Assembly (NCBI GenBank): GCA_964397545.1
Contig: CAYNIW010000024.1
Coordinates: 1-30,797 of the forward strand
Direction of reading: 5' to 3'
Length of the DNA stretch: 30,797 nt
From: JAFGIG01 sp964397545
Lineage (GTDB): Bacteria > SDB-A
This document shows, in pieces, positions 23,973-30,797 of this stretch (position 1 is the first letter of the stretch; each line of letters begins with the position of its first letter). The notes under the pieces are model-generated. The model did no database searches. It was not told where the DNA came from and saw only the letters and a program-made list of their open reading frames with translations. The translations under genes were made by a program, and so were the position numbers.

Positions 23973-24880
23973 CCGGGGATTTTCTCGCTCTTGGCGGAAT
24001 CAAATACTCTCCGCCGGTTTTTTTGGCTTCAGGCACTGCAGGCAACGGAGCTGAAATGATTGGGATGACAGACTTTTTATACGTAGGAGCCGTAATAACC
24101 AAAGCCGTGACCCCGAAACCAAGGGCGGGAAATCCGCCGCCGAGAATAGCGCCGTCTTATTCCGGTCTCGTGAATTCCATAGGTCTTGCCAACTCCGGTC
24201 TTGAACATTTCGTTTCTGAGGTTATTCCGGAACTGAGAGATTTTCCGGCGAAAATAATAGTCAATGTCGCCGGAGAGGTTATTGAGGATTACGAGGAAGT
24301 GGTCAAAAGACTGAATTCATTTGATCTGGTAACGGCATACGAAATAAACATCAGCTGTCCCAATGTTGCAAAAGGAGGCATAACTTTCGGCAAAGATGCT
24401 CTTTCTTCTAAATTGCTTGTCGAGAAACTGAGAGAGGAGACTGAAAAACCCCTTATCCTGAAAATGACCCCTCACGGCGAAGAGTATATTAAGATAGCGC
24501 AAATTGCGCAGGACGCCGGCGTGGACGCTTTCTCTTTTGTAAACACTTTCCCTGCTGTTCTTTTCGATATCGAGAAAAGGACTTTCGCACTCGGCAATAA
24601 AACCGGAGGATTAAGCGGACCTGCAATAAAACCGCTCGCTCTTCACGCCGTCCACCGGCTCAGGAGCGTTACAAGTCTTCCCATAATAGGAGGCGGAGGA
24701 ATAACCGACTATAAAGATGCGGTGGAGTTCTTTCTCGCAGGAGCAAACGCGGTGTCTCTTGGAACGGTTTTGTTTTCGGACGCGGATTCTCCGAAAAAAA
24801 TTTGGACCGGTCTTAAAAAATACATTTCAAGGCATGGATTAAAATCATTAAATGATATAAAATTAAAAAATGAAAAATAA
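23969..24880 (+). CDS. pyrD: Dihydroorotate dehydrogenase class 1B, catalytic subunit
   Basis: The protein is 303 aa and oxidises dihydroorotate to orotate in pyrimidine synthesis with an FMN cofactor. Signatures are ITKAVTPKPRAGNPPPRI (43-60), NSIGLANSGLEHF (69-81), NISCPNVAKGG (127-137) with the active-site Cys130 that marks class 1, KMTPH and the FMN-phosphate site GGGGITD (241-247). The adjacent pyrK defines the 1B heterotetramer. It starts with TTG 23969, overlapping the pyrK stop as TTGA, with AGGG 7 nt upstream. Confidence 0.95.
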   Translation: MTGDFLALGGIKYSPPVFLASGTAGNGAEMIGMTDFLYVGAVITKAVTPKPRAGNPPPRIAPSYSGLVNSIGLANSGLEHFVSEVIPELRDFPAKIIVNVAGEVIEDYEEVVKRLNSFDLVTAYEINISCPNVAKGGITFGKDALSSKLLVEKLREETEKPLILKMTPHGEEYIKIAQIAQDAGVDAFSFVNTFPAVLFDIEKRTFALGNKTGGLSGPAIKPLALHAVHRLRSVTSLPIIGGGGITDYKDAVEFFLAGANAVSLGTVLFSDADSPKKIWTGLKKYISRHGLKSLNDIKLKNEK

Positions 24881-25331
24881 AATACATTTATTCCAAATTT
24901 TCTTTTTCCTCTCTTTATGCGGATGCGCGACGGTGATGTTCAATTCGGCGACTACGAGAGTCAAGCGGACAGGCGGGTCGAGCGGAACGGTTGAGACTGT
25001 CCGGAGGGACACTTCTTCTTCTCAAACCGATGTTTCATCACCCGACAATTCCATGACGGGATACGGAACTTATTATGGAGAGGCTTTTCACGGCAAAAGA
25101 ACGGCGAGCGGCGAGACTTTCAATATGTATGCCCTGACAGCGGCTCACAGGACACTTCCTTTCGGGACGCTCGTGAGAGTCGTCAACCTGGAAAATTCAA
25201 AAAGCGTCGTTGTGAGAATAAACGACAGAGGACCTGTTGACGAGAGCATAATAATTGATCTCAGTTACGAAGCGGCAAGAAGGATAGACCTGCTCTCAAA
25301 AGGTATGGTCAGAATAGAGGTCCTTCGTTGA
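24870..25331 (+). CDS. rlpA: RlpA-like double-psi beta-barrel lipoprotein
   Basis: The protein is 153 aa. The lipoprotein signal ends SLCGC (C19), followed by a ~40-residue Ser/Thr-rich linker and an RlpA DPBB domain at ~63-152 (GYGTYYGEAFHGKRTASGETF, LPFGTLVRVVNL, VRINDRGP, IIDLSYEAA). RlpA proteins bind or cleave denuded glycan strands of peptidoglycan at the septum; the NDRGP motif holds the acidic residue linked to activity. The SPOR domain of the longer RlpAs is absent. ATG 24870 overlaps pyrD by 11 bp; the stop overlaps pyrF as TTGA. Its place inside the pyrimidine genes is unusual. Confidence 0.88.
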   Translation: MKNKIHLFQIFFFLSLCGCATVMFNSATTRVKRTGGSSGTVETVRRDTSSSQTDVSSPDNSMTGYGTYYGEAFHGKRTASGETFNMYALTAAHRTLPFGTLVRVVNLENSKSVVVRINDRGPVDESIIIDLSYEAARRIDLLSKGMVRIEVLR

Positions 25332-26014
25332 TAGAATTCATTTTTCCCTTGGATTTTGACACAGCCCAAGAGGCTCTGGTTTGGGAAAAAAAACTCGGAG
25401 ATTCGGCGGATGTCTATAAAGTCGGCCTTCAGCTTTTCAGCCGTGAAGGTCCAAACCTGGTGGCGGATATGGTATCGAGAAAAATATCTGTTTTTCTCGA
25501 TTTGAAAATACACGATATCCCAAATACAGCAAAAAAAGCGGCACAAGCCGCCGCCTTTCTCGGAGTGAAATACCTGACGGCTCACGCCATAGGCGGCAGG
25601 GCGATGATAAAAGCGGTATCCGAAACTCTCAGAGGGTCAGAAACAAAACTTCTCGCGGTCACTGTCCTCACGAGTATTGATGAGATTTCTTTTAAGGAGT
25701 GTTTTTCCAAGGAATCGACAATAGAGGATCACGTCGTGAAATTAGCCCAAGCGGCTAAAGAATCCGGAGCCGACGGAGTGGTATGCTCCGTCAGAGAAGC
25801 ATCTCTTATGAGAGAAAACCTCGGCGATGAATTTCTGATAATCACGCCGGGAGTAAGAATCTCGGACAAAAAAGATGATCAGAGCAGGACATCAAGCCCC
25901 GAAGACGCGAAAAAGGCGAAAGTTAACGGAATTGTCATGGGCAGGCCTGTCGTTCAAAGCTCTGATCCACGAAAATTTGTTTTGAAAATAAAAGAGACAC
26001 TTAATGCCCGCTGA
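25328..26014 (+). CDS. pyrF: Orotidine 5'-phosphate decarboxylase
   Basis: The protein is 228 aa and converts OMP to UMP. The catalytic array DLKIHD gives D58, K60 and D63 (DxKxxD), preceded by VYKVGLQLF (29-37) and followed by IPNTAKKA, TPGVRIS and VMGRPV (near 205-210), the phosphate-binding end of the barrel. It starts with TTG 25328 in a TTGA overlap with the rlpA-like stop, with AGAGG 7 nt upstream. It overlaps pyrE by 11 bp. Confidence 0.95.
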   Translation: MIEFIFPLDFDTAQEALVWEKKLGDSADVYKVGLQLFSREGPNLVADMVSRKISVFLDLKIHDIPNTAKKAAQAAAFLGVKYLTAHAIGGRAMIKAVSETLRGSETKLLAVTVLTSIDEISFKECFSKESTIEDHVVKLAQAAKESGADGVVCSVREASLMRENLGDEFLIITPGVRISDKKDDQSRTSSPEDAKKAKVNGIVMGRPVVQSSDPRKFVLKIKETLNAR

Positions 26015-26606
26015 AAAAGGGAAAAAGAGCACCGAACAACTGCTTTCAGAGCTTGGAGTTATGAAGACAGGGCACTTTGTTTTGACTTCCGGAAGGCATT
26101 CTTCTTTTTATTTCGAAAAATTCAGAATTCTTGAAAAACCTGAGACGACTTCAGTTCTCTGCGCGAGGATGGCAGATATCATAAAGAAAAAAGCAGGTCC
26201 GAAAATTGACCTTGTCTGCGGGCCGGCGACTGGCGGAATGATTCTCGCTTTCGAAATCGCCAAAATATTGCGTCTCGGATGCGTCTATCTTGAAAAAAGC
26301 GAAAACGGATTCTGTCTTCTAAGAGGAATGAAAATCCCTGATGGAGCGAAAACTCTTATTGTCGACGACGTTCTGACGACAGGAAAATCATTAGATGCCG
26401 CCCACAGAGCGGTCGTTGAAGCCGGCGGTTCCGTTGTCCTAAAAGCAGTTATGATAGACAGGAGAAAGGTCAAGGACCCAGAGGATTCCGTTCTAGCTCT
26501 TCACAGAGCCCATGGAGAAGATTACGAGACAGATCAATGCCCGTTGTGCAAAGCTGGTGTCCCTCTCGTCGATCCCAAAACGGGGCGAGAGATTTCAAGG
26601 AGGTGA
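26004..26606 (+). CDS. pyrE: Orotate phosphoribosyltransferase
   Basis: The protein is 200 aa and makes OMP from orotate and PRPP. TGHFVLTSGRHSSFYFEKF (22-40) is the orotate-binding N-terminal segment and LIVDDVLTTGKS (118-129) the PRPP loop. The C-terminus has a CPLC motif followed by GVPLVDP, as in several bacterial and archaeal OPRTs. ATG 26004 is inside the end of pyrF. The next gene begins 2 nt after its stop, with a Shine-Dalgarno inside the pyrE end. Confidence 0.94.
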   Translation: MPAEKGKKSTEQLLSELGVMKTGHFVLTSGRHSSFYFEKFRILEKPETTSVLCARMADIIKKKAGPKIDLVCGPATGGMILAFEIAKILRLGCVYLEKSENGFCLLRGMKIPDGAKTLIVDDVLTTGKSLDAAHRAVVEAGGSVVLKAVMIDRRKVKDPEDSVLALHRAHGEDYETDQCPLCKAGVPLVDPKTGREISRR

Positions 26607-26608
26607 CG

Positions 26609-27361
26609 ATGTCCGGACATTCCAAATGGAGCACTATAAAGAGGAAAAAAGAAAAAATCGACGCCAAAAGAGGTAAAATATTCACTAAACTTATAAAGGA
26701 GATAACGCTTGCAGCGAGAGAAGGCGGCGGTGATATAAACGGAAACGCGAGGCTCAGAACAGCAGTCAACGCTGCAAAAATGTCAAACATGCCTCAGGAC
26801 AACATAGACAGAGCTGTAAAAAAAGGCACCGGAGAAATGCCCGGAGTCGTTTACGAAGAGGTCATGTATGAGGGATACGGACCGGAAGGCGTCGCTGTCC
26901 TGGTCGAAACGGCGACCGACAACAAAAACAGGACAACTTCAGAGCTCAAGCACATCTTCACAAAATTCGGAGGCAACCTCGGTTCACCCAACAGTGTCGC
27001 TTGGATGTTTTCAAGAAAAGGCGTTATCGAGATAGAATCATCTTCTGTTGAAGAAGAAAAAGCCATGGAAGCTGCTCTCGACGCAGGTGCGGAAGATTTC
27101 CAGCCCTCGGAAAGCTCTTATCTCATATACACACCGTTTGAGAGTTTCAACGCGATCAGAGACAAACTTGAAAAAGGGTTTAAGATTTTAACAGCTAAAA
27201 TTGCATGGATCTCTGAAAACCCCGTCAAAGTGACGGGTCAGGATAAAGCGCTGAAAGTATTAAAATTTATTGATAGTCTTGAAGATCAGGACGATGTCCA
27301 GAACGTCCATGCGAATTTCGATATACCCGATGATATTCTGGGAGCTTTGGACAATCAGTGA
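26609..27361 (+). CDS. yebC: YebC/PmpR-family protein (probable regulator or translation factor)
   Basis: The protein is 250 aa, the usual YebC size. It begins with the invariant MSGHSKWSTIKRKK and continues RGKIFTKLIKEI, AKMSNMPQDNIDRA, YEGYGPEGVAVLVE, TSELKHIFTKFGGNLG and VAWMF. YebC proteins were described as DNA-binding regulators of ruv and quorum genes, and more recently as factors helping ribosomes at difficult sequences. ATG 26609 has a perfect AAGGAGG 5 nt upstream, the strongest ribosome-binding site in this operon; the frame is open 72 nt upstream but without homology. It precedes ruvC with a GTGA overlap, a very common order. Confidence 0.95.
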   Translation: MSGHSKWSTIKRKKEKIDAKRGKIFTKLIKEITLAAREGGGDINGNARLRTAVNAAKMSNMPQDNIDRAVKKGTGEMPGVVYEEVMYEGYGPEGVAVLVETATDNKNRTTSELKHIFTKFGGNLGSPNSVAWMFSRKGVIEIESSSVEEEKAMEAALDAGAEDFQPSESSYLIYTPFESFNAIRDKLEKGFKILTAKIAWISENPVKVTGQDKALKVLKFIDSLEDQDDVQNVHANFDIPDDILGALDNQ

Positions 27362-27834
27362 TCGTGATGGGAATAGACCCCGGTTTGACAGCGACCGGGT
27401 ATGGGCTTGTATCATCAGATGATGGCGTTCTGAGGCTTGTAAACTGCGGGTTGATAAGAACTGACAATAAAGGGACGCTCGGCAGCAGACTTAATGAAAT
27501 TCGGAACGGACTCACTGGAGTGATAGAGAAATTTGATGTCCGTGAAGCCGCCTGTGAGACTATTTTTCTTTCAAAAAATTTCCGTTCCGCTATGCTGATG
27601 GCTCACGCGCGAGGAATAGTTTTAGAACTATTTTCAGAGAAAAAAATAAAAATCTTCGAATACAGCCCGAGAGAGATAAAAAAATCCGTCACAGGCAGCG
27701 GCGGGGCGGGGAAAGAGCAGGTCAAGTATATGGTCAAAAGCATACTTGGCGATGTGGACGAAAATGCATTTGACGTCTTCGACGCTATCGCGGCCGCGCT
27801 TACTCACATTAACAAGAGGGGCGTGGTTTTTTGA
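27358..27834 (+). CDS. ruvC: Holliday junction resolvase RuvC
   Basis: The protein is 158 aa and cleaves Holliday junctions after RuvAB branch migration. The four catalytic acids are visible: D7 (GIDPG), E67 (ACETIF), D139 and D142 (AFDVFDAIAAALTH), spaced as in E. coli RuvC. It starts with GTG 27358, overlapping the yebC stop as GTGA. A second GTG and an ATG follow within four codons, but the GTG start fits the usual N-terminus. Confidence 0.96.
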   Translation: MIVMGIDPGLTATGYGLVSSDDGVLRLVNCGLIRTDNKGTLGSRLNEIRNGLTGVIEKFDVREAACETIFLSKNFRSAMLMAHARGIVLELFSEKKIKIFEYSPREIKKSVTGSGGAGKEQVKYMVKSILGDVDENAFDVFDAIAAALTHINKRGVVF

Positions 27835-28412
27835 TAGAGTATTTAAAAGGAATTTTACTGGAAAAAACCCCTGCTTATGCGATTTTAGAAATTCAGGGGA
27901 TGGGTTATAAAGTCCTTACGTCCGTCACGTCATTCGAAAGCCTTCCGAATGAAGGGCAGGAAGCAATGCTGTGGACAAAACTCTGTTTTTCGGCGTCACA
28001 AGGCAGAGAAAACATCGAGATATACGGATTTTCATCGAAAAGGGAGAGGGAGCTTTTTTCTCTTTTGACGACCGTCAAAGGCATAGGTCCCAAAATGGCT
28101 CTTTCAATGCTGTCGGCTTCAAACCCAGACAGGCTGAGAGAAGCCATAGGGGCGGAAGAACTCGGATTTCTCGAAGCGATGAAGGGAGTCGGGAAAAAAA
28201 CTGCTTTGAGAATAGTCGTCGAGCTCAAAGATAAAATCTCAGGCGGCAAGATTCTTAGATTTGCATCTTCCGTTTCAGAGGACGCGGTCAACGCTCTTGT
28301 GACTTTGGGCTATTCGAGAACTGCCGCTTACAAGACGGTTTCTTCGGTGATATCGGCGGAACCCCAAATTGACGTAGAAGAACTCATAAGAAAGAGCCTC
28401 GCAAAAATATGA
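27831..28412 (+). CDS. ruvA: Holliday junction branch migration protein RuvA
   Basis: The protein is 193 aa. It has an OB-fold domain (MIEYLKGILLEKTPAYAILE ... GMGYKVL), two helix-hairpin-helix motifs (TTVKGIGPKMAL; AMKGVGKKTALRIVVELKDK) and a C-terminal RuvB-contact domain (AVNALVTLGYSRTAAYKTV). RuvA tetramers hold the four-way junction for RuvB. It starts with TTG 27831 in a TTGA overlap with the ruvC stop; the Shine-Dalgarno (AGAGGGG) is rather far, so coupling probably matters. It overlaps ruvB by 4 nt (ATGA). Confidence 0.95.
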   Translation: MIEYLKGILLEKTPAYAILEIQGMGYKVLTSVTSFESLPNEGQEAMLWTKLCFSASQGRENIEIYGFSSKRERELFSLLTTVKGIGPKMALSMLSASNPDRLREAIGAEELGFLEAMKGVGKKTALRIVVELKDKISGGKILRFASSVSEDAVNALVTLGYSRTAAYKTVSSVISAEPQIDVEELIRKSLAKI

Positions 28413-29428
28413 AAGAGAACACAGACCCGAAAATTCAGGAAAGCGACAAAAAATCCGAACAGCTTATCAGGCCCCAATCCTTTGAAGAGTTTCCCGGTCA
28501 GGAGGACATAAAAAAGAACTTGAAAGTGGCTATAAGCGCCGCGAAGGGAAGAGATGAAGCCGTCGAACACACTCTCTTTGTCGGTCCTCCGGGACTCGGA
28601 AAGACGACTCTTGCCAACATAGTCGCCAAGGAAATGGGAGTGAAATTTTTTTCAACATCAGGCCCTGTCCTCGACAAAGCCGGAGATCTCGCCGGCATCC
28701 TGACAAATCTTTCTTTCAGGGATGTCCTATTCATTGACGAAATACACAGGCTGAACAAGATAGTCGAAGAATATCTGTATTCCGCCATGGAGGATTTCGC
28801 CCTCGACATAATAATAGATTCAGGTCCCGCGGCAAGAACGATAAAAATAAGACTAAAACCTTTTACTCTAATAGGCGCTACGACGAGGACAGGTCTTCTG
28901 ACTCCGCCTCTGAGAGCTAGGTTCGGAATGACTTACCGCCTTGACTACTACGATGTTACAGAACTGGCAACAATAGTCCGGAGATCTTCGGAAATTCTCG
29001 GCATAGGAATAGACAAAGACGCGGCTCTTGAAATATCAAGAAGGTCGCGCGGGACACCCAGAGTTTCCAACAGGCTTTTGAGAAGAGTGAGAGACTGGAC
29101 TCAGGTGAGCAAAGAAACTAATATAACTCTCGAAAGAACAAAACAAGCTCTGGACAATCACGGTATTGACTCCCTGGGGCTTGAAAAAATAGACAGAGAG
29201 ATAATAGAGACTATAGTCAAGAAATTTGAAGGAGGTCCCGTAGGTCTTTCGACTCTCGCCCTTGCGCTCGGCGAAAGCGAAGACACGGTCGAGGAGGTCT
29301 ATGAGCCGTTTTTGATAAAGAAGGGCATGATAAAAAGAACGCCGAGAGGCAGAATGGCGACCTCAGCCGCATATTGTTACGTGGGCGTCAAAAAACCTGA
29401 AAGTGGAGAAAGCCTTTTCGATGAATGA
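28409..29428 (+). CDS. ruvB: Holliday junction branch migration ATPase RuvB
   Basis: This 339-aa AAA+ motor has RPQSFEEFPGQ (21-31), Walker A GPPGLGKTT (59-67), Walker B LFIDEIHR (107-114), sensor 1 LIGATTRTG, the arginine finger in PLRARFGM and the C-terminal winged helix with KFEGGPVGLSTLA and RTPRGR. It drives branch migration with RuvA. The ATG forms ATGA with the ruvA stop. All three ruv genes plus yebC are contiguous. Confidence 0.97.
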   Translation: MKENTDPKIQESDKKSEQLIRPQSFEEFPGQEDIKKNLKVAISAAKGRDEAVEHTLFVGPPGLGKTTLANIVAKEMGVKFFSTSGPVLDKAGDLAGILTNLSFRDVLFIDEIHRLNKIVEEYLYSAMEDFALDIIIDSGPAARTIKIRLKPFTLIGATTRTGLLTPPLRARFGMTYRLDYYDVTELATIVRRSSEILGIGIDKDAALEISRRSRGTPRVSNRLLRRVRDWTQVSKETNITLERTKQALDNHGIDSLGLEKIDREIIETIVKKFEGGPVGLSTLALALGESEDTVEEVYEPFLIKKGMIKRTPRGRMATSAAYCYVGVKKPESGESLFDE

Positions 29429-29627
29429 GGAACGGATTGTATTGGCTCAGTTTCCCGGAAGGATGACGGCATACAGGCTGATGAACGCGCTGAACGCTGA
29501 AATGATAGTCTCGTCCGTGGAGAGTCCTCAAAAAGAAGGCGAACTCTACTCGGTTTTAATAGACAAGAAAAACAAAATTAGAGCGAAAAAAGCGCTTAGA
29601 AAATTCATTACAAGTGGCCGGATATAG
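29421..29627 (+). CDS. Small basic protein of unknown function between ruvB and queA
   Basis: The protein is 68 aa with no signal peptide or membrane segment and predicted alpha/beta content: a strand (RIVLAQF), a helix (RMTAYRLMNALN), strands (MIVSSVES, LYSVLIDK) and a basic helix (KIRAKKALRKFI). This order resembles small ferredoxin-fold domains such as DUF2007-type proteins, but I cannot assign a family. ATG 29421 overlaps the ruvB end by 8 bp; a GTG 18 nt earlier is possible. The 3' end overlaps queA by 14 bp. Its tight placement argues that it is translated. Confidence 0.65.
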   Translation: MNEERIVLAQFPGRMTAYRLMNALNAEMIVSSVESPQKEGELYSVLIDKKNKIRAKKALRKFITSGRI

Positions 29628-30663
29628 AAGCGAAGACTTTGACTACGAACTTCCACCGGAAAAAATAGCTCAGTTTCCCCTCGTCAAGAGAGACGATTCG
29701 AAAATGCTCGTCGTGTCGAGGACAGACACTGAAATTTCTCTCGACAGATTCGTATCGGAGCTCCCTTCTTTCCTCGACAAAGGCGACATCCTCGTCATGA
29801 ACAGCACTAAAGTCGTGGCCGCAAGAATTTTGGGGAGAAAAAAGACGACCGGCGGCGCCGTAGAAATTTTTTTGACTGAAAAAATCCAGAGTGAAAACAC
29901 TTTTAAAGCTCTTGTAAAACCGTCTAAGAGGATTAGGGCTGGAGACCGAATTATTTTAAACGGTTCAGGAGAAGAGCTTTCCGTTGAAAGCAGGGAAGAA
30001 GGAGCGTTTCGGACTGTAAGGTTTCTCGCCCAAAGACGGATTACCTGGGAGGAGGTTGACAAAATAGGAAACACTCCGCTCCCGCCTTACATAAAAAGAA
30101 AGGCAAATGAAAAAGACAGGGAAAGGTATCAGACAATTTACGCGAGCGTTCCCGGAGCCGTCGCCGCGCCGACAGCCGGGCTTCACATAACTCAGCGGAT
30201 TTTGGAAGAAGCGGGGAAAAAAGGAGTTGAAACCGCATACCTTCTTCTCCATGTGGGTCCTGGAACTTTTTCGAGCCTTGCAGATGATATAGAAATACAC
30301 AGGATGCACGCAGAATACTACGAGCTACCGAGGGAGACAGCTGAAAAAATCAACTCAGCTCGAAAAAGAGGAGGAAGAGTTTTTGCAGTTGGGACCACCA
30401 CGGTCAGAGCTCTTGAGACATGCGCCTCAAAACACGGATTTTTGGACTCTTCTGAGGGCTGGACGGAAATTTTCATCCGTCCTCCTTATGAGTTCAAAGC
30501 AGTTGACGGTCTTCTCACAAATTTTCACCTCCCGAAAACTTCTCTTTTGTGCATGGTTTCGGCTTTTGCCGGCAGGGAAAATATTCTACGCAACTACAGG
30601 AAAGCTCTAAACAGCGGCTACCGATTCGCTTCCTACGGCGACGCGATGCTCATTCTGCCATAA
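29614..30663 (+). CDS. queA: S-adenosylmethionine:tRNA ribosyltransferase-isomerase QueA
   Basis: The protein is 349 aa, standard for QueA. It converts preQ1 at position 34 of tRNAs with GUN anticodons to epoxyqueuosine, using the ribosyl part of SAM. Signatures are FDYELPPEKIAQFPLVKRD (9-27), MNSTKVVAARILGRK, GNTPLPPYIKR, YASVPGAVAAPTAGLHIT, LLLHVGPGTF, GTTTVRALE and TNFHLPKTSLLCMV. It starts with GTG 29614 inside the previous gene; no other start precedes the domain. queA after ruvAB is a common order (often followed by tgt, absent here). The next gene is tRNA-Asn(GTT), itself a queuosine tRNA. Confidence 0.95.
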   Translation: MAGYRSEDFDYELPPEKIAQFPLVKRDDSKMLVVSRTDTEISLDRFVSELPSFLDKGDILVMNSTKVVAARILGRKKTTGGAVEIFLTEKIQSENTFKALVKPSKRIRAGDRIILNGSGEELSVESREEGAFRTVRFLAQRRITWEEVDKIGNTPLPPYIKRKANEKDRERYQTIYASVPGAVAAPTAGLHITQRILEEAGKKGVETAYLLLHVGPGTFSSLADDIEIHRMHAEYYELPRETAEKINSARKRGGRVFAVGTTTVRALETCASKHGFLDSSEGWTEIFIRPPYEFKAVDGLLTNFHLPKTSLLCMVSAFAGRENILRNYRKALNSGYRFASYGDAMLILP

Positions 30664-30683
30664 ACGGCGGACTGTGATATATC

Positions 30684-30711
30684 TTGACAAAAAGATTAAA
30701 TGAGATAAAAT
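30684..30711 (+). promoter_or_regulatory. Promoter of the tRNA-Asn gene
   Basis: TTGACA (30684-30689, perfect), a 16-nt spacer and TAAAAT (30706-30711, 5/6) lie 12 nt before the tRNA 5' end. This gives a very short leader, typical of tRNA genes. No terminator for queA is seen in the 60-bp spacer, so readthrough from queA is also possible. Confidence 0.7.
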
Positions 30712-30723
30712 TTTAACCTGCAC

Positions 30724-30796
30724 TGCTCGGTAGCTCAATTGGCAGAGCGGGTGGCTGTTAACCACTAGGTCGTGGGTTCGAGTCCCACCCGAGCAG
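30724..30796 (+). tRNA. tRNA-Asn (anticodon GTT)
   Basis: A 73-nt cloverleaf. The acceptor stem TGCTCGG pairs with CCGAGCA, followed by discriminator G. The D arm is GCTC-AATTGGCA-GAGC. The anticodon arm is GGTGG-CTGTTAA-CCACT with anticodon GTT and one G-T closing pair. The T arm is GTGGG-TTCGAGT-CCCAC. One further base (C, 30797) ends the sequence, so a genomically encoded CCA cannot be judged. Confidence 0.97.
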
Positions 30797-30797
30797 C

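Noticed and set aside
26537..26608. Longer yebC start at 26537
   Set aside because: The invariant MSGHSKW start at 26609 has a perfect AAGGAGG; the upstream codons are the shifted frame of pyrE.

Overview
The window reads as a scaffold from a Gram-negative (diderm), rod-forming bacterium, probably assembled from a metagenome. It contains one run of exactly 100 N (10761-10860) inside a coding repeat and ends one base after a tRNA gene. Diderm signs are several lipoprotein signal peptides, a Wza-like polysaccharide export protein, a fused Wzc-type chain-length regulator/tyrosine kinase, an RlpA-like protein and a secreted protein with a C-terminal sorting-type domain. The gene mix (MoxR/DUF58/Bat cluster, TPR lipoproteins, FlgD/T9SS-like C-terminal domain) suggests a lineage near the FCB group or one of the poorly cultured candidate divisions such as WOR-3/TA06. 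That placement is inference only. The standard code fits: TGA, TAA and TAG are all stops.

Layout. (1) 117-3685, minus strand: a secreted protein with its own consensus promoter and terminator, then a B12-domain-type radical SAM protein and a PHP-family phosphoesterase in one two-gene operon. (2) 3820-8918, plus strand, from a promoter that overlaps the divergent PHP promoter: a TPR protein, mutL (endonuclease type), miaA, rodA and comF. (3) 8902-16118, minus strand: moxR, DUF58, a signal/TM/helical membrane protein, batA, batB, batC and batD. All seven overlap end to end. The cluster converges on comF with a 17-bp tail-to-tail overlap. (4) 16271-19687, plus strand: a small three-helix membrane protein, a polysaccharide export protein, and a fused Wzz/BY-kinase. 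(5) 19780-30663, plus strand: 14 genes with no gap longer than 5 nt. These are three TPR proteins (two or three of them lipoproteins), pyrK, pyrD, rlpA-like, pyrF, pyrE, yebC, ruvC, ruvA, ruvB, a 68-aa protein and queA. (6) A promoter and tRNA-Asn(GTT) end the scaffold.

How the genes fit together. The bat cluster encodes a MoxR AAA+ ATPase with membrane-anchored VWA proteins and partners, a widespread set with a still unclear envelope or stress role. PyrK/PyrD/PyrF/PyrE cover the last steps of UMP synthesis. RuvABC resolve Holliday junctions. MutL and MiaA form the classical mismatch-repair/tRNA-modification pair. QueA makes the queuosine precursor in GUN-anticodon tRNAs, and the next gene is one of its substrates, tRNA-Asn.

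Most genes have well-known families. The more notable points are a probable ATT start codon for a lipoprotein at 21890, the frequent use of TTG/GTG starts embedded in NTGA stop/start overlaps, the QQD-repeat gap in batC, and a polysaccharide export/kinase module with no glycosyltransferases nearby. No stretch longer than about 150 bp lacks a gene. I found no CRISPR array, insertion sequence, prophage or other mobile element, and I did not recognise a clearly new defence or biosynthetic system.
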